The notes: generated from the sequence alone by a model not told the origin. A stretch of DNA of 64,000 bases from Enterobacter cloacae complex sp. ECNIH7 (GCF_002208095.1 NZ_CP017990.1:3472001-3536000); one strand, 5' to 3'. Shown: positions 39,580 through 50,446, counted from the first letter of the stretch. A program made the numbers and translations.

Positions 39580-40388
39580 TAGTGCATCCCCAACCAGGTG
39601 AGGATCTCCTGTCCATGGCTGTCATAAAGAAGTTTGGCGCTCATTACGGCCGAGACGATGACGATCATCGGGCGAATCAGCTTTTGTCCTTTGCTTAACA
39701 CCAGACGCGAGCCCGCGCGCGCGCCCAGAAACTGCCCTGCCATCATCACAAACCCGGTTGCCCAGATAACCTTGCCGCCAATGATAAACAGCAGCAGGCC
39801 GCCGACGTTCGAGGTGGCGTTGAGTACTTTGGCATGGGCGGTGGATTTGGCGAGGTTAAACCCGGCCAGCGTCACGAACGCCAGCGCGTAAAACGAGCCT
39901 GCCCCCGGGCCGAAGAAACCGTCGTAAAAACCGACGCAGCCCCCGGCAATCAGGGCAAACGGCAGGCCGTACAGGCGACGCTGGCGGTCTTCTTCACCGA
40001 GCTTTGGCATCAGCAGGAAGTAAAGCCCGATGCAGATGACCAGAACCGGCAGGATCTGGCGCAAAACATCCGACTGCACGTGTTGAACCAGCAGCGCGCC
40101 CGACGTGGAGCCGATAAAGGTCATCAGGATATTGAGCTTCTGATCGGCCAGGCTCACCACCTTACGGCGGATAAAATAGAGCGACGCCGAGAGCGAGCCG
40201 CCGCAGGCCTGCAGCTTGTTGGTGGCAAGCGCCTGCGCCGGGCTCATGCCCGCCGCCAGCAGCGCGGGCACGGTTAACAGCCCGCCGCCGCCCGCGAGCG
40301 CGTCGATAAAACCGGCCAGCATGGCCACAAAGAACAGCACCACCAGCAGCAGCGGTGACACCATAAACAGATCGACGAAATTATCCAT
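39579..40388 (-). CDS. yfcA: TSUP family membrane protein YfcA
   Basis: The 269-residue protein has about eight hydrophobic segments and the TauE/SafE-type motifs FIDALAGGGGLLTVPALLAAG (about 27-47) and GGCVGFYDGFFGPGAGSFYALAFV. This family exports sulfite, sulfoacetate and related organosulfur compounds; the substrate of YfcA is not known. It is coupled by TAATG overlaps to mepA upstream and epmC downstream. Confidence 0.93.
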   Translation of the reverse strand: MDNFVDLFMVSPLLLVVLFFVAMLAGFIDALAGGGGLLTVPALLAAGMSPAQALATNKLQACGGSLSASLYFIRRKVVSLADQKLNILMTFIGSTSGALLVQHVQSDVLRQILPVLVICIGLYFLLMPKLGEEDRQRRLYGLPFALIAGGCVGFYDGFFGPGAGSFYALAFVTLAGFNLAKSTAHAKVLNATSNVGGLLLFIIGGKVIWATGFVMMAGQFLGARAGSRLVLSKGQKLIRPMIVIVSAVMSAKLLYDSHGQEILTWLGMH

Positions 40389-41212
40389 TAAAGTACATGC
40401 TCATCCAGTAGCGCCTGGCAGGAAGGCGGCAACGGAGGCGGTGTCTTCTTCTCAGGCTTAGAGGTTCCAGGTTTTGCCGGTTCAAACCAGCTTTGCAGTT
40501 CGTAACCACAACCATCGCCAGGCGGTGGCAGCGGCTGATCCTCACATTCCAGGCTGTTCGCCGGGCAGCGCAGACGAACGTGCATGTGCGCACGATGCTG
40601 GAACCACGGGCGCACTTTGCGCAGCCAGTCGCGATCGGTTCCGGCATCCAGACAGAGCTGCTGCTTGATGGCCGGATTAACGAAAATCCGCGTGACGTCG
40701 TTATCTTCTGCCGCCAGCTTGATCATGCTGGAAACATCCCGCGTCCACAGGGACGGCACAACGCGCTTACCGTCGCTCGCCACCAGATCCAGCGCCTGCG
40801 GTTTCAGCAGTTGGGCGGCGGTCCAGCGGGCTTTCGGCAGCTGCAGGAAGATATCCACATCCAGTCCGGTCTGGTGACTGGCGTGTCCACCGTTAAAACG
40901 ACCGCCGGCAGGCATCCCCATATCGCCGATCAGCATCGTGCCCAGCCCCAGGTTATGAACCTGGTTTCCCAGTCGCTGAATGAACAGCACCAGATCCGGG
41001 TGGCCGAAGTAACGACGCTGGTCGGTACGCATCACCTGATAGGTCTCCGATTGCAGCGGAAGTTCCTGCGCGCCCACGATACAGCCGTTGGAAAAAGCGC
41101 CGATCGACTGCGCGCTCCCCGCCACCGGATGGGTGATTTTTTGCCACGGTGTGGCGGCCAGACTGGCTCCACTGGCCAGCAGCGCCAGCAGAGCAATTGC
41201 GGTTTTTTTCAT
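40388..41212 (-). CDS. mepA: Penicillin-insensitive murein endopeptidase MepA
   Basis: The 274-residue precursor starts [23 protein letters not shown] with a signal peptide cut after SLA near residue 19. The LAS-type zinc site is visible: H and D in [15 protein letters not shown] (about residues 107-121) and the HMH in [14 protein letters not shown]. It cleaves D-Ala-meso-DAP cross-links in the periplasm. The ATG at 41212 is used because it opens the signal peptide; it lies 2 bases after the aroC stop. Confidence 0.96.
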   Translation of the reverse strand: MKKTAIALLALLASGASLAATPWQKITHPVAGSAQSIGAFSNGCIVGAQELPLQSETYQVMRTDQRRYFGHPDLVLFIQRLGNQVHNLGLGTMLIGDMGMPAGGRFNGGHASHQTGLDVDIFLQLPKARWTAAQLLKPQALDLVASDGKRVVPSLWTRDVSSMIKLAAEDNDVTRIFVNPAIKQQLCLDAGTDRDWLRKVRPWFQHRAHMHVRLRCPANSLECEDQPLPPPGDGCGYELQSWFEPAKPGTSKPEKKTPPPLPPSCQALLDEHVL

Positions 41213-41214
41213 GT

Positions 41215-42300
41215 TTACCAGCGTGGAATGGTGGTCGTCACATCCGCATTCTGCGCGCGCTGGCGCAGGAAGTGATCCATCAGCACGATCGCCAGCATCG
41301 CCTCTGCGATCGGCACCGCGCGGATCCCCACGCACGGATCGTGACGTCCTTTGGTGATCATCTCAACTTCTTCGCCATCGCGGTTAATCGTGTGGCCCGG
41401 CACGGTAATGCTGGAGGTTGGCTTCAGCGCGATGTTGGCAACAATCTGCTGCCCGCTGCTGATCCCACCCAGGATGCCGCCCGCGTGGTTGCTCTGGAAG
41501 CCCGCTTTCGTGATTTCGTCGCGGTTCTGGCTGCCGCGCAGGGATACCACGTCAAAACCGTCGCCAATCTCAACGCCCTTCACCGCGTTGATGCTCATCA
41601 GCGCGTGGGCGATGTCGGCGTCGAGACGGTCAAATACCGGCTCGCCCCAGCCTGGCGGGACGCCATCGGCCACCACGGTCACTTTCGCCCCGATGGAGTC
41701 GCCCTCTTTTTTCAGGCCGCGCATCAGTTCGTCCAGCGCGTCCAGCTTGTCGGCATCGGCACAGAAGAACGGGTTTTGCTCGACCAGATCCCAGTCTTTG
41801 ATCGCCAGCGGAATGTCGCCCATCTGGGTCAGACAGCCGCGGATAACGATGCCAAATTTCTGCTGCAGGTATTTTTTGGCAATGGCGCCAGCCGCCACGC
41901 GCATTGCGGTTTCACGGGCGGAAGAGCGTCCGCCGCCGCGATAGTCGCGGAACCCGTACTTTTGTTCGTAGGTATAGTCGGCGTGGCCCGGACGGAACAC
42001 GTCTTTGATGGCGCCGTAGTCCTGGGAGCGCTGATCGGTGTTTTCAATCAGCAGACCAATGCTGGTGCCGGTGGTGCGGCCTTCAAAGACGCCGGAGAGA
42101 ATTTTGACCTGGTCCGGCTCGCGACGCTGCGTGGTGTAGCGAGAGGTGCCCGGACGACGACGGTCGAGGTCGTGCTGTAAATCGGCTTCGGTCAGTTCGA
42201 TGCCTGGCGGTACGCCATCAACGATACAGCCCAGCGCCAGCCCGTGTGACTCGCCAAAGGTGGTCACGCGGAATACCTGTCCAATACTGTTTCCTGCCAT
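41215..42300 (-). CDS. aroC: Chorismate synthase AroC
   Basis: The 361-residue enzyme converts 5-enolpyruvylshikimate-3-phosphate to chorismate with reduced [54 protein letters not shown] and [30 protein letters not shown] are family signatures. The ATG at 42300 is chosen; a GTG directly before it adds one residue. It follows prmB by 60 bases. Confidence 0.98.
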   Translation of the reverse strand: MAGNSIGQVFRVTTFGESHGLALGCIVDGVPPGIELTEADLQHDLDRRRPGTSRYTTQRREPDQVKILSGVFEGRTTGTSIGLLIENTDQRSQDYGAIKDVFRPGHADYTYEQKYGFRDYRGGGRSSARETAMRVAAGAIAKKYLQQKFGIVIRGCLTQMGDIPLAIKDWDLVEQNPFFCADADKLDALDELMRGLKKEGDSIGAKVTVVADGVPPGWGEPVFDRLDADIAHALMSINAVKGVEIGDGFDVVSLRGSQNRDEITKAGFQSNHAGGILGGISSGQQIVANIALKPTSSITVPGHTINRDGEEVEMITKGRHDPCVGIRAVPIAEAMLAIVLMDHFLRQRAQNADVTTTIPRW

Positions 42301-42360
42301 CACGGCTCCGATGTTGTTGTTTGTGTTTGAGCGTTGTGAAACGGGCCGAAGCCCGCTGGA

Positions 42361-43293
42361 TTAATCTTTATAGATGCTGAAGTGTTCGCGCGCGTCGAGC
42401 AGCTGCGCTTTGGTCAGCATAAAGACGCCGTCACCGCCGTTGTCGAACTCAAGCCAGGTGAACGGCACATCCGGGTACTGCTCTATCAGATGTACCATGC
42501 TGTTGCCCACTTCACAAATCAGAACGCCGTCGTCGGTCAGGTAATCCGGCGCGCAGGCCAGAATGCGGCGCGTCAGCTTCAGGCCGTCAGAGCCTGACGC
42601 CAGACCGAGCTCCGGCTCGTGACGGTATTCGTTCGGCAGATCGGACATGTCTTCCGCATCGACGTACGGCGGGTTGGTCACGATCAGATCGTACTGCAGC
42701 GTCGGCAGATCGCGGAACAGGTCGGAGCGAATTGGCGTAACGTGATGGATCAGGCCGTGCTCTTCAATGTTGTGCTCGGTCACGGCCAGCGCGTCGGTGG
42801 AGATATCGACGGCGTCAACTTCCGCTTCCGGGAAGGCGTAAGCACAGGCGATGGCGATACAGCCGCTACCGGTACACATATCCAGAATATGCTGCGGCTG
42901 ATGGTTAATCAGACCTTCGAAATGGTTGTTGATCAGCTCGCCAATCGGCGAGCGCGGCACCAGCACGCGCTCATCGACATAGAACTCGTGACCGCAGAAC
43001 CAGGCTTTGTTGGTCAAGTAGGCGACCGGAATGCGTTCGTTCACGCGGCGGATCACACGCTCAACGATGCGGTGTTTTTCGCTGGAGGTCAGGCGCGCGG
43101 TGCGCATGTCTTCAGGAATATCCAGCGGCAGATAGAGAGACGGCAGCACCAGCTGCACGGCCTCATCCCACGGGTTATCGGTACCGTGTCCGTACCAGAT
43201 ATTGGCGGCGCTGAAGCGGCTAACCGACCAGCGCAACATGTCCTGTATGGTATGCAGCTCGTTTACTGCTTCATCGACAAATATTTTATCCAC
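42361..43293 (-). CDS. prmB: 50S ribosomal protein uL3 glutamine methyltransferase PrmB
   Basis: The 310-residue methyltransferase has an N-terminal helical domain, the SAM motif [29 protein letters not shown] (about 138-166) and the catalytic NPPY in [18 protein letters not shown]. It methylates a glutamine of ribosomal protein L3. It is divergent from smrB, and is the first gene of the leftward unit ending at yfcL. Confidence 0.96.
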   Translation of the reverse strand: MDKIFVDEAVNELHTIQDMLRWSVSRFSAANIWYGHGTDNPWDEAVQLVLPSLYLPLDIPEDMRTARLTSSEKHRIVERVIRRVNERIPVAYLTNKAWFCGHEFYVDERVLVPRSPIGELINNHFEGLINHQPQHILDMCTGSGCIAIACAYAFPEAEVDAVDISTDALAVTEHNIEEHGLIHHVTPIRSDLFRDLPTLQYDLIVTNPPYVDAEDMSDLPNEYRHEPELGLASGSDGLKLTRRILACAPDYLTDDGVLICEVGNSMVHLIEQYPDVPFTWLEFDNGGDGVFMLTKAQLLDAREHFSIYKD

Positions 43294-43438
43294 TCTTTCC
43301 TCCAGGGCATGCTCGCATAATTTTCGGCGGCTAGTTTGCCATGAAGACGGCGATAAATCAGCAATGACGCGTACCGCTTGAGGTTAAAAAATGCGTTTAG
43401 TCGGGTACACTATCGGAAATACGAGATGAGAATGACGA

Positions 43439-43990
43439 ATGAAAAAGAAAACATCGCTCAGCGAGGAGGATCAGGCGCTCTTCCGCCAGCTAATGACCGG
43501 GACGCGGAAAATCATGCAGGACACGATTGTCCATCGCCCGCAGCGCAAAAAAATCAGCGAAGTCCCGGTCAAGCGTCTTCTGCAGGAGCAGGCGGATAAC
43601 AGCCACTATTTTTCAGATGAATTTCAGCCGCTGCTCAATACGCAGGGGGCCGTGAAGTACGTGCGCGAAGACGTCAGCCATTTTGAGCTGAAAAAGTTAC
43701 GCCGCGGAGATTACTCGCCGGAGCTGTTTCTCGATCTCCACGGCTTAACCCAGATGCAGGCGAAACAGGAGCTGGGCGCGTTGATCGCGGCCTGTCGCCG
43801 CGAACACGTTTTTTGCGCCTGCGTGATGCACGGCCACGGTAAACATATTCTGAAGCAACAGACGCCACTGTGGCTGGCTCAGCACCCACACGTGATGGCG
43901 TTTCATCAGGCACCGAAAGAGTACGGCGGAGATGCCGCATTGCTGGTGTTGATTGAAGTGGAAGAGTGGCAGCCGCCAGAGTTGCCCTGA
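43439..43990 (+). CDS. smrB: Ribosome rescue factor SmrB (YfcN)
   Basis: The 183-residue protein has a charged N-terminal extension ([19 protein letters not shown]) that contacts the ribosome and a C-terminal Smr domain (about 95-178) with [19 protein letters not shown] and the catalytic [19 protein letters not shown]. SmrB cuts mRNA at collided ribosomes. It is divergent from prmB and convergent with sixA. Confidence 0.95.
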   Translation: MKKKTSLSEEDQALFRQLMTGTRKIMQDTIVHRPQRKKISEVPVKRLLQEQADNSHYFSDEFQPLLNTQGAVKYVREDVSHFELKKLRRGDYSPELFLDLHGLTQMQAKQELGALIAACRREHVFCACVMHGHGKHILKQQTPLWLAQHPHVMAFHQAPKEYGGDAALLVLIEVEEWQPPELP

Positions 43991-44035
43991 CAGACTGGCG
44001 GGAAGCACATTGCCCCCGCCATATCGCACGTCACG

Positions 44036-44521
44036 TCAGATCGCTTTTGCCATCTTCAGGTTGCACGGACTCATTTGCCAGTTGAAGACGCCTTTGCCCG
44101 TTTCGTCGAGAGAAACATTGGCAATGGCGGATGTCGTGAACATCGGCGGGGTCTCGCCCGGGCACAGCTCAGATACCAGATAGCCAACCAGTGGCAGGTG
44201 GGAAATGACCAGCGCGGAAGCGACACCTTCATTGCACAGCGCCTGAAGATAAGCGCTGACAAGGCCTACATCGCCACACGGGGTGAGTTCAGGCAGAACA
44301 TCCACACTGGTCGGCAGGTTCATACACTCCCCTACCACCTCCAGCGTCTGTTCTGCACGCAGGAACGGACTCACCAGAACGCGTTCAATGTCCACTTTTT
44401 GACCGTTAAGCCAGGTCGCCATCAGACGAGATTCGTCGCAGCCGCAGACGGTCAAAGGACGTACTGAGTCACTGGCGGCATCGAGTGCCGCGTCGCCGTG
44501 ACGCATGATAAAAACTTGCAT
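44036..44521 (-). CDS. sixA: Phosphohistidine phosphatase SixA
   Basis: The 161-residue protein begins MQVFIMRHGDAALDAASDS with the RHG catalytic motif (H8), a second arginine in LVSPFLRAEQTLEVVG and the histidine in ALVISHLPLVGYLV. It dephosphorylates phosphohistidine, including on the nitrogen PTS protein NPr. It lies downstream of fadJ with a 209-base gap that holds no evident gene. Confidence 0.96.
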   Translation of the reverse strand: MQVFIMRHGDAALDAASDSVRPLTVCGCDESRLMATWLNGQKVDIERVLVSPFLRAEQTLEVVGECMNLPTSVDVLPELTPCGDVGLVSAYLQALCNEGVASALVISHLPLVGYLVSELCPGETPPMFTTSAIANVSLDETGKGVFNWQMSPCNLKMAKAI

Positions 44522-44730
44522 ATTGCACCGCTTTTGTTAACCAGAAGCACCGGCGTTAACTACCCGCGATAAATGCTGAGAGGTAGAAAACCCGATGGCC
44601 GGGCATTGTGCCTGATCCATTCGGTGAATGAAACGCTGTTTTTTACCTCAATGGCGTAAGTATAGTCAATCTCTGTTTACAAAATCGCCAGAACAGGGTC
44701 ATTCACTTCAGGATTTACCCTTCTTTGACC

Positions 44731-46878
44731 TCAGCTTACGAGGACAGTTTCCCTTGCAGGCCAAAATGTCTGGCCGCGTTCCGCCATCTGCAATAATTCG
44801 TCACACGGTGTAAACCGTGGACCATATTGCGAAGCCAGACGTTGCAGGATAGCAACCACTTCACCCGCGCCGAGCGTATCCATGTAACGGAACGGGCCGC
44901 CAAGGAACGGCGGGAAGCCAATGCCAAATACCGCGCCAATGTCGCCATCGCGCGCGCTCTTGATTACCTGCTCATCAAAACAGCGCGCCGCTTCATTGAG
45001 CATCATCATCACGCAGCGCTCAGCGCACTGAACGGCAGAGAGTTTTCCCTGACCCGTAGTCGAAATGAGTCCATATACCGAAGGGTCGACCTGTTTCCTG
45101 CTTTTACGCCCTTTCGCGCCGTAAAGATAGAAACCGCGTTCATTTTTTCTGCCTTTGCGATCGTCCTTCAAAATCGCAGAAACAATGTTTGCAGGTGGGC
45201 TAAAACGATCGCCATATGCGGCTTCAAGCACTGGTATAATTTTAGTGCCGGTGTCTATTCCCACCTCATCCAAAAGTTGGATTGGGCCAACGGGGAAACC
45301 AAACTTTACCAGCGCCTCGTCGACGTGCTCAATCTTCTCCCCTTCCGTCAGCAGCCGCATGGCTTCATTAATGTAGGGAGCCAGAATGCGGTTGACGTAG
45401 AAGCCAGCTTTGTCCGCTACCACAATCGGGGTTTTGCCCTGTTTTTTCGCCAGCTTCACCACGGTGGCAACAGTTTGCGGACTGGTAGTCGCGTGCGGAA
45501 TAACTTCCACCAGCGGCATTTTTTCGACCGGGCTAAAGAAGTGCAGCCCAATCACCTGCTCAGGACGCGCGGCTTTCGCCGCGATATCGCCAATCGGCAA
45601 TGACGACGTATTGGAGGCAAAAATGGTATGCGGGGCGCAATGTTGCTCAACGTCTGCCACCATCTGCTGCTTAAGCGCCAGATCTTCAAACACGGCTTCA
45701 ATCACCAGATCGCGGTGCGCAAAACCGCTGTAATCCGTCGTACCGGAGATCATCGCCAGGGTTTTATCACGCTCGCTTGCCTTGATATGGCGGCGCTTGA
45801 CCTTTTGATCAAGGTTCTGCCAGCTGTACTGCAGCGCGTGGTTGATCCCCTTAGGATTAATATCTTTGATGCGTACAGGCAATTTGCCTTTGCTGGCGGT
45901 AACAAAAGAGATTCCGCCACCCATGAGCCCCCCACCCAGTACGCCAATGGCACGCAGCGGCGCAGGCTGCGCCTCGCTGCCCGGATCTTTTTTCACGTCC
46001 GTGCTGGCGAAGAAGATGCTGCGCAGCGCCTGTGACTGCGGCGTCATCGCCAGTTCGCCAAAGGCTTTGGCCTCCGCTGCATAGCCGCTGCTGCTGCCCT
46101 GCGACAGCCCGGTTTCGATCACTTCCAGGATCCGCTTTGCCGCCGGGTAATTGCCTTTGGTTTTTTGTTCGGTCTTTTTGCCCACCATGTTGAACAGGAG
46201 CGTTCTTCCCAGCGGACCGGCCAGCACGCGCTCGCGTACCGGCAGAGGACGTTTTGCCTGACGACCTTTCAGCGCAAGCTCAACGGCGGCCTCCAGCAAA
46301 ATGGACTGCGGCACGACGTCATCGACCAGACCGGCTTTCAGCGCCTGACGGGCACGCAGCTGTTTACCGGTTAAGATCATCTCCAGTGCCGTGCTAACGC
46401 CCACCAGACGCGGCAACCGTTGCGTTCCGCCGGAGCCAGGCAGCAGGCCCAGCTGCACTTCCGGCAGGCCCAGAATCGTTTTCGCATCGTCGGTGCAAAT
46501 CCGGCTGTGGCAGGCCAGCGCCAGCTCAAGCCCACCGCCCAGACAGGCGCCGTGGATTGCGGCAATGACCGGGATCGGCAGGCCGCCGATCTCCGCCATC
46601 ACCTGCTGGCCCTGACGCGCCAGCTCTTCGGCTTCCAGAGCGCTTTGCGCCCGGGCGATCATGTTGATATCCGCGCCGGCGATAAAGTTATCCGGCTTGG
46701 CAGAGATAAAGACCAGACCACGAATCGCTTTGTTGTCGCGGATCTGCTTTAGCATCGCGCGCACCTGAACACCAAATTCGGCCTTCAGGGTATTCATCTT
46801 TTCATCAGGCACATCAATAGTGATAACGGCCACGTTATCGAGGCGAACCGTTAGATTAAATGCAGATGGCAGATCCAT
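44731..46878 (-). CDS. fadJ: Fatty acid oxidation complex alpha subunit FadJ
   Basis: The 715-residue multifunctional enzyme has an N-terminal enoyl-CoA hydratase domain (about 1-190; [32 protein letters not shown]), an NAD-binding 3-hydroxyacyl-CoA dehydrogenase domain (about 310-490; [37 protein letters not shown]) and C-terminal HAD domains (about 495-710). With FadI it carries out beta-oxidation, chiefly under anaerobic conditions. Its ATG overlaps the fadI stop (TAATG). Confidence 0.97.
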   Translation of the reverse strand: MDLPSAFNLTVRLDNVAVITIDVPDEKMNTLKAEFGVQVRAMLKQIRDNKAIRGLVFISAKPDNFIAGADINMIARAQSALEAEELARQGQQVMAEIGGLPIPVIAAIHGACLGGGLELALACHSRICTDDAKTILGLPEVQLGLLPGSGGTQRLPRLVGVSTALEMILTGKQLRARQALKAGLVDDVVPQSILLEAAVELALKGRQAKRPLPVRERVLAGPLGRTLLFNMVGKKTEQKTKGNYPAAKRILEVIETGLSQGSSSGYAAEAKAFGELAMTPQSQALRSIFFASTDVKKDPGSEAQPAPLRAIGVLGGGLMGGGISFVTASKGKLPVRIKDINPKGINHALQYSWQNLDQKVKRRHIKASERDKTLAMISGTTDYSGFAHRDLVIEAVFEDLALKQQMVADVEQHCAPHTIFASNTSSLPIGDIAAKAARPEQVIGLHFFSPVEKMPLVEVIPHATTSPQTVATVVKLAKKQGKTPIVVADKAGFYVNRILAPYINEAMRLLTEGEKIEHVDEALVKFGFPVGPIQLLDEVGIDTGTKIIPVLEAAYGDRFSPPANIVSAILKDDRKGRKNERGFYLYGAKGRKSRKQVDPSVYGLISTTGQGKLSAVQCAERCVMMMLNEAARCFDEQVIKSARDGDIGAVFGIGFPPFLGGPFRYMDTLGAGEVVAILQRLASQYGPRFTPCDELLQMAERGQTFWPARETVLVS

Positions 46879-48188
46879 TATTCAGCCTCCAGAACCATTG
46901 CTGCGCCAAGGCCACCCGCCGCACAGGCGGTAACGAGGCCAAACCCGCCGCCGCGGCGACGGAGTTCATGTAATGTTTGCGTGATCATCCTCGCCCCTGT
47001 GGCGGCAAACGGATGACCGTAGGCGATAGAGCCGCCCAGCACGTTGAATTTACTCTGATCCACTTCGCCCGTGGCATGGGCGCGGCCCAGCACATCGCGC
47101 GCGAAACGCTCGCTTGCCAGCAGCTGTACGTTTGCCAGGGTTTGCGCGGCAAACGCTTCGTGCATATCAATCAGGGTTAAATCAGCCAGCGTCAGCCCCG
47201 CGCGCTCCAGCGCCAGCGGCGTGGACCACGCCGGACCTAACAGCATGTCCTGCCAGACATCAATGGCGGTGAAGGCATAGCTGCGTAAATAGCCCAGGGG
47301 AGTGATGCCCAGCTCCTTCGCGCGGGATTCGGTCATCAGGATCACGGCGGCGGCGCCATCCGTCAGCGGCGTGCTGTTCGCCGCCGTCACCGTACCGTGT
47401 TTGCGGTCAAACGCCGGGCGGAGTTTTGCGTAATCCGCCAGCGTTGAGGTGCCGCGAATATTGTTGTCCTCCGCGAGCGGTTCACGGTAAGGGGGGATAT
47501 AGGCGGTCATGACCTCGTCGGTCAGCTTGCCTTCCGACCAGGCTTTTGCCGCAAGCTGGTGCGAGCGATGCGCCAGGGCATCCTGCTGCTCGCGGGTAAT
47601 GCCGTACGTTTTTGCCATCTGCTCGGCGGTATCGCCCATGCGCAGGCCAGTAGAATATTCCGCTACGGCAGGCGGCACGGGCATGAGGTCGCGCAGGCGT
47701 AAACGCGAGAAGAGTTTGAGTTTCTGACCCGTCGTGCGGGCTTTATTGGCATCTACCAGGATGCGCGCCAGTTTTTTACTGACTCCAATCGGCAGCACCG
47801 AAGAGGAATCCGCCCCACCCGCAATCCCGGCGCGAATCGTACCCGCCATCAGGCTTTCAGCGACGTTTGCCACGGCCTGGAAGCTGGTCGCGCAGGCGCG
47901 ACTGACGCTGTAGGCATCGGTATGGACGTTCATCCCGGTACCCAGGACGATTTCACGCGCAATGTTGGGAGCTTCAGGCATCTGCACGACCTGGCCGAAG
48001 ACCAGCTGTTCGATAACCTCCGGCGGAATTTCGCTGCGAGCCAGCATCTCCCCCACTACCATTTTGCCCAGGTCAACGGCCGGTATGCCATGAAACGCCG
48101 TTGCCTGCCGCGCAAACGGCGTGCGCAATCCACTGACTATGGCAATGCGATCGCCCTGACGGGTAATAAGCGGTAATGCCTGACTCAT
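46878..48188 (-). CDS. fadI: 3-ketoacyl-CoA thiolase FadI
   Basis: The 436-residue thiolase has the acyl-acceptor cysteine in [19 protein letters not shown] (about residue 98), the catalytic histidines in [12 protein letters not shown] and [17 protein letters not shown], and the second cysteine in [17 protein letters not shown]. It splits 3-ketoacyl-CoA as the beta subunit of the FadIJ complex. A FadR box lies 34 bases upstream of the ATG. Confidence 0.97.
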   Translation of the reverse strand: MSQALPLITRQGDRIAIVSGLRTPFARQATAFHGIPAVDLGKMVVGEMLARSEIPPEVIEQLVFGQVVQMPEAPNIAREIVLGTGMNVHTDAYSVSRACATSFQAVANVAESLMAGTIRAGIAGGADSSSVLPIGVSKKLARILVDANKARTTGQKLKLFSRLRLRDLMPVPPAVAEYSTGLRMGDTAEQMAKTYGITREQQDALAHRSHQLAAKAWSEGKLTDEVMTAYIPPYREPLAEDNNIRGTSTLADYAKLRPAFDRKHGTVTAANSTPLTDGAAAVILMTESRAKELGITPLGYLRSYAFTAIDVWQDMLLGPAWSTPLALERAGLTLADLTLIDMHEAFAAQTLANVQLLASERFARDVLGRAHATGEVDQSKFNVLGGSIAYGHPFAATGARMITQTLHELRRRGGGFGLVTACAAGGLGAAMVLEAE

Positions 48189-48221
48189 AACACTCCCCTG
48201 TAAAAAATTTTCGCCAACATA

Positions 48222-48238
48222 AAGTGGTCTGACCTGAT
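48222..48238 (-). promoter_or_regulatory. FadR operator of fadIJ
   Basis: AAGTGGTCTGACCTGAT matches about 14 of 17 positions of the FadR consensus AACTGGTCNGACCAGTT. Its place before fadI fits repression in the absence of long-chain acyl-CoA. Confidence 0.85.
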
Positions 48239-48338
48239 AATAGTCTTAACCATTTTTTTACATTCAGCCAATCGGGGAAACGAAAAAGTGCGAGCTAAAA
48301 CACAGAGAAGAAAAAGAAAATGCCGGCGTGATAAAAGC

Positions 48339-48367
48339 AAAACGGTAACCCTGAGGTTACCGTTTTT
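48339..48367. terminator. Bidirectional-type terminator between yfcZ and fadI
   Basis: AAAACGGTAACC-CTGA-GGTTACCGTTTTT, a 12-bp perfect stem with A and T runs, isolates yfcZ from fadIJ. Confidence 0.85.
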
Positions 48368-48375
48368 AATGTTTG

Positions 48376-48420
48376 AGCCCTCTCCCGTGGCAGAGTGTTA
48401 GGGAGAGGGATCCGACCGCA
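48376..48420 (-). repeat. Short palindromic repeat, family A, copy 4 (reverse orientation)
   Basis: Read on the minus strand: TGCGGTCGGATCCCTCTCCC, a short spacer, then GGGAGAGGGCTC. It starts 4 bases after the yfcZ stop codon and keeps the GCGGTC left flank of the copies after the GNAT gene and mnmC. Confidence 0.7.
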
Positions 48421-48424
48421 GAAA

Positions 48425-48709
48425 TTAACGCAGGCCCAGCTGGAAAATCAGCGTTTCCGCTTCGCAGGCGAAAACAAAGTCGATGTCCAGCTTCACGCCG
48501 CCTTCCACTTCGGTAAAGGTTGACTTGATTTCACACGGATCGGATTCAACGTCACGCGCACGCTTGCTCAGCGCGGTCAGGGTCTCTTCCGCTTCAGCGC
48601 GGGTAGTGAACACGCGGCTGTAAGACGCGGTGCAATCGGAGTTGTCCATGATGGTCCCAACATCCATACAGCAGCAAACCGGGGTTTCATCAGCACTGCA
48701 TTTACTCAT
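48425..48709 (-). CDS. yfcZ: YfcZ/YiiS family protein
   Basis: The 94-residue protein (MSKCSADETPVCCCMDVGTIMDNSDC...) matches YfcZ in length and sequence. It has a Cys-rich start (CCC at residues 12-14) and an acidic beta-rich rest. I know of no established function. It is divergent from fadL across a 366-base control region. Confidence 0.92.
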   Translation of the reverse strand: MSKCSADETPVCCCMDVGTIMDNSDCTASYSRVFTTRAEAEETLTALSKRARDVESDPCEIKSTFTEVEGGVKLDIDFVFACEAETLIFQLGLR

Positions 48710-48815
48710 AGCTCAATTTCCTCTGTATTCGCGCAGAGCGCGAGATAAACACGATGCTGATATTTTACGCCCCGGCGCGGGCTCTCTCCAGCCGTTAATG
48801 GCGCAAAACCGGTTA

Positions 48816-48831
48816 AGTGACCAATATCACA
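48816..48831 (+). promoter_or_regulatory. CRP-like site between yfcZ and fadL
   Basis: AGTGACCAATATCACA matches TGTGA-N6-TCACA at nine of ten positions. fadL is known to respond to CRP-cAMP; the site could also serve yfcZ. Confidence 0.5.
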
Positions 48832-48956
48832 CTAAAAAATGATCTAAAACAAAAACCACCCTTTTGGGTGAGTCGCGATGGTCACAATTTTGCCAAGCAG
48901 ATCTCGTTTCACGAAACATGTTTGAAAATATTAATAAACAAACTTGCAACATTCAG

Positions 48957-48971
48957 GCTGGTCGGACCTAT
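48957..48971 (+). promoter_or_regulatory. FadR operator 1 of fadL
   Basis: GGCTGGTCGGACCTA contains CTGGTCGGACC, matching the FadR core, and overlaps the -10 region TATACT, as in E. coli fadL. Confidence 0.8.
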
Positions 48972-48980
48972 ACTCTGGCC

Positions 48981-48993
48981 ACTGGTCTGATTT
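48981..48993 (+). promoter_or_regulatory. FadR operator 2 of fadL (weaker)
   Basis: ACTGGTCTGATTT keeps the left half ACTGGTCTGA of the FadR consensus, 24 bases after the first site. Confidence 0.55.
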
Positions 48994-49075
48994 GTCTGTC
49001 ATACCTCAGACCCTACACTTCGCGCTCCTGTTACGGTATGTAACAATTATTGAATAAAAATAACTCAATGAGGTT

Positions 49076-50404
49076 ATGGTCATGAGCCAGAAAACCCTGT
49101 TCAACAAGACTGCGCTGGCAGTCGCAGTGGCACTCGTCTCCACTTCCGCCTGGTCAGCGGGCTTTCAGTTAAACGAATTTTCTTCCTCTGGCCTTGGCCG
49201 CGCGTATTCAGGGGAAGGCGCCATTGCTGATGATGCGGGTAACGCGAGTCGTAACCCCGCGTTGATCATGATGTTCGATCGTCCGACCTTCTCTGCCGGA
49301 GCAATTTTTGTCGATCCAGGTGTTGATATCTCGGGCCGTTCTCCGACAGGTGCCGATCTGAAATCGGATAACATTGCCCCAACGGCATGGGTTCCAAACA
49401 TGCACTTCGTGGCGCCGATTAACGACCAGTTCGGCTGGGGCGCATCCGTGACCTCTAACTACGGTTTAGCAACCGAGTTCAATAACGACTATGCAGCTGG
49501 GGCGTTTGGCGGTAAAACCGACCTCGAAACCCTGAACCTGAACCTGAGCGGTGCTTACCGTCTGGATAATCACTGGAGTTTCGGCGTTGGCTTTGACGCT
49601 GTGTATGCTAAAGCGAAGATCGAACGTTACGCGGGCGACCTGGGTAAAGTCGTCGCTGGCTCAGGCGCACTTCCTCCAGCCCTGGCACAGCGAGTGGCTG
49701 GTATACCAGCAGACACTCAGATCGCTTATCTGAAGGGCGATGAGTGGGGCTTTGGCTGGAACGCCGGTATCCTTTATGAACTCGATAAAAACAACCGTTA
49801 CGGCTTAACCTACCGTTCCGAAGTAAAAATCGACTTTGATGGAGATTACAAAAGCAGCCTCCCTTCTGCTTATAACCAGATCCTCGGCAACTTCGGTCTT
49901 CCGATGGGAACCAATGGACAAACCACTGGCGGCTCTCTGAGCCTGCACTTACCAGAAATGTGGGAATTGTCAGGTTATAACAAAGTGGCGCCACAGTGGG
50001 CAGTTCACTATAGCCTGACCTACACCAGCTGGAGCCAGTTCCAGGAGCTGAAGGCGACCAATAGCAACGGCGACACGCTCTTCTATAAAGATGAGAGCTT
50101 CCGTGATGCTTACCGCATCGCGCTGGGGACAACCTACTATATGGATGACAACTGGACATTCCGCACCGGTATTGCCTTCGATGATAGTCCGGTACCAGCA
50201 GACAAACGCTCTATCTCGATTCCGGATCAGGACCGCTTCTGGCTGAGCGCTGGTGCGACCTATGCATTCAACAAGGATGCTTCTATTGATGCGGGCATAT
50301 CTTATATGCACGGTCAAAAAGTTAACTTCAAGGAAGGTCCGTATGAGTTCTCTTCCGAAGGTAAAGCCTGGCTGTACGGCATGAACTTCAACTACGCGTT
50401 CTAA
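49076..50404 (+). CDS. fadL: Long-chain fatty acid outer membrane transporter FadL
   Basis: The 442-residue precursor starts [31 protein letters not shown]; the signal peptide is cut after WSA, so the mature N-terminus [23 protein letters not shown] is the NPA-containing hatch domain (NASRNPALI). The rest is the 14-stranded barrel ending in aromatic F (FNYAF). It brings long-chain fatty acids across the outer membrane and serves as a phage T2 type receptor. The extracellular loop around residues 195-225 is shorter than, and unlike, the E. coli loop from memory, as expected under phage pressure. Confidence 0.96.
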   Translation: MVMSQKTLFNKTALAVAVALVSTSAWSAGFQLNEFSSSGLGRAYSGEGAIADDAGNASRNPALIMMFDRPTFSAGAIFVDPGVDISGRSPTGADLKSDNIAPTAWVPNMHFVAPINDQFGWGASVTSNYGLATEFNNDYAAGAFGGKTDLETLNLNLSGAYRLDNHWSFGVGFDAVYAKAKIERYAGDLGKVVAGSGALPPALAQRVAGIPADTQIAYLKGDEWGFGWNAGILYELDKNNRYGLTYRSEVKIDFDGDYKSSLPSAYNQILGNFGLPMGTNGQTTGGSLSLHLPEMWELSGYNKVAPQWAVHYSLTYTSWSQFQELKATNSNGDTLFYKDESFRDAYRIALGTTYYMDDNWTFRTGIAFDDSPVPADKRSISIPDQDRFWLSAGATYAFNKDASIDAGISYMHGQKVNFKEGPYEFSSEGKAWLYGMNFNYAF

Positions 50405-50417
50405 TCGCGCTGGAATC

Positions 50418-50446
50418 AAAAAAGGTGAGCATTGCTCACCTTTTTT
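50418..50446. terminator. Bidirectional terminator between fadL and mlaA
   Basis: AAAAAAGGTGAGC and GCTCACCTTTTTT form a strong stem with A and T runs on both sides between the convergent genes. Confidence 0.92.

Larger units (their letters stand above)
48710..49075. promoter_or_regulatory. yfcZ-fadL divergent control region
   Basis: The 366-base AT-rich gap holds a CRP-like site (48816-48831), a long AT-rich stretch, two FadR-like sites (48957-48971 and 48981-48993) and a -10-like TATACT at 48969-48974 overlapping the first FadR site. No gene is seen. The 85-base distance from the FadR sites to the ATG gives fadL a leader of roughly 90-100 bases. Confidence 0.65.

Noticed and set aside
41149..42180. 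343-codon plus-strand frame across aroC
   Set aside because: Antisense to aroC, which is fully supported by family motifs.
18491..48420. Possibility that the GGGAGAGGG repeats form a CRISPR array
   Set aside because: The copies are dispersed by several kilobases and are palindromic units after genes, without regular spacers.
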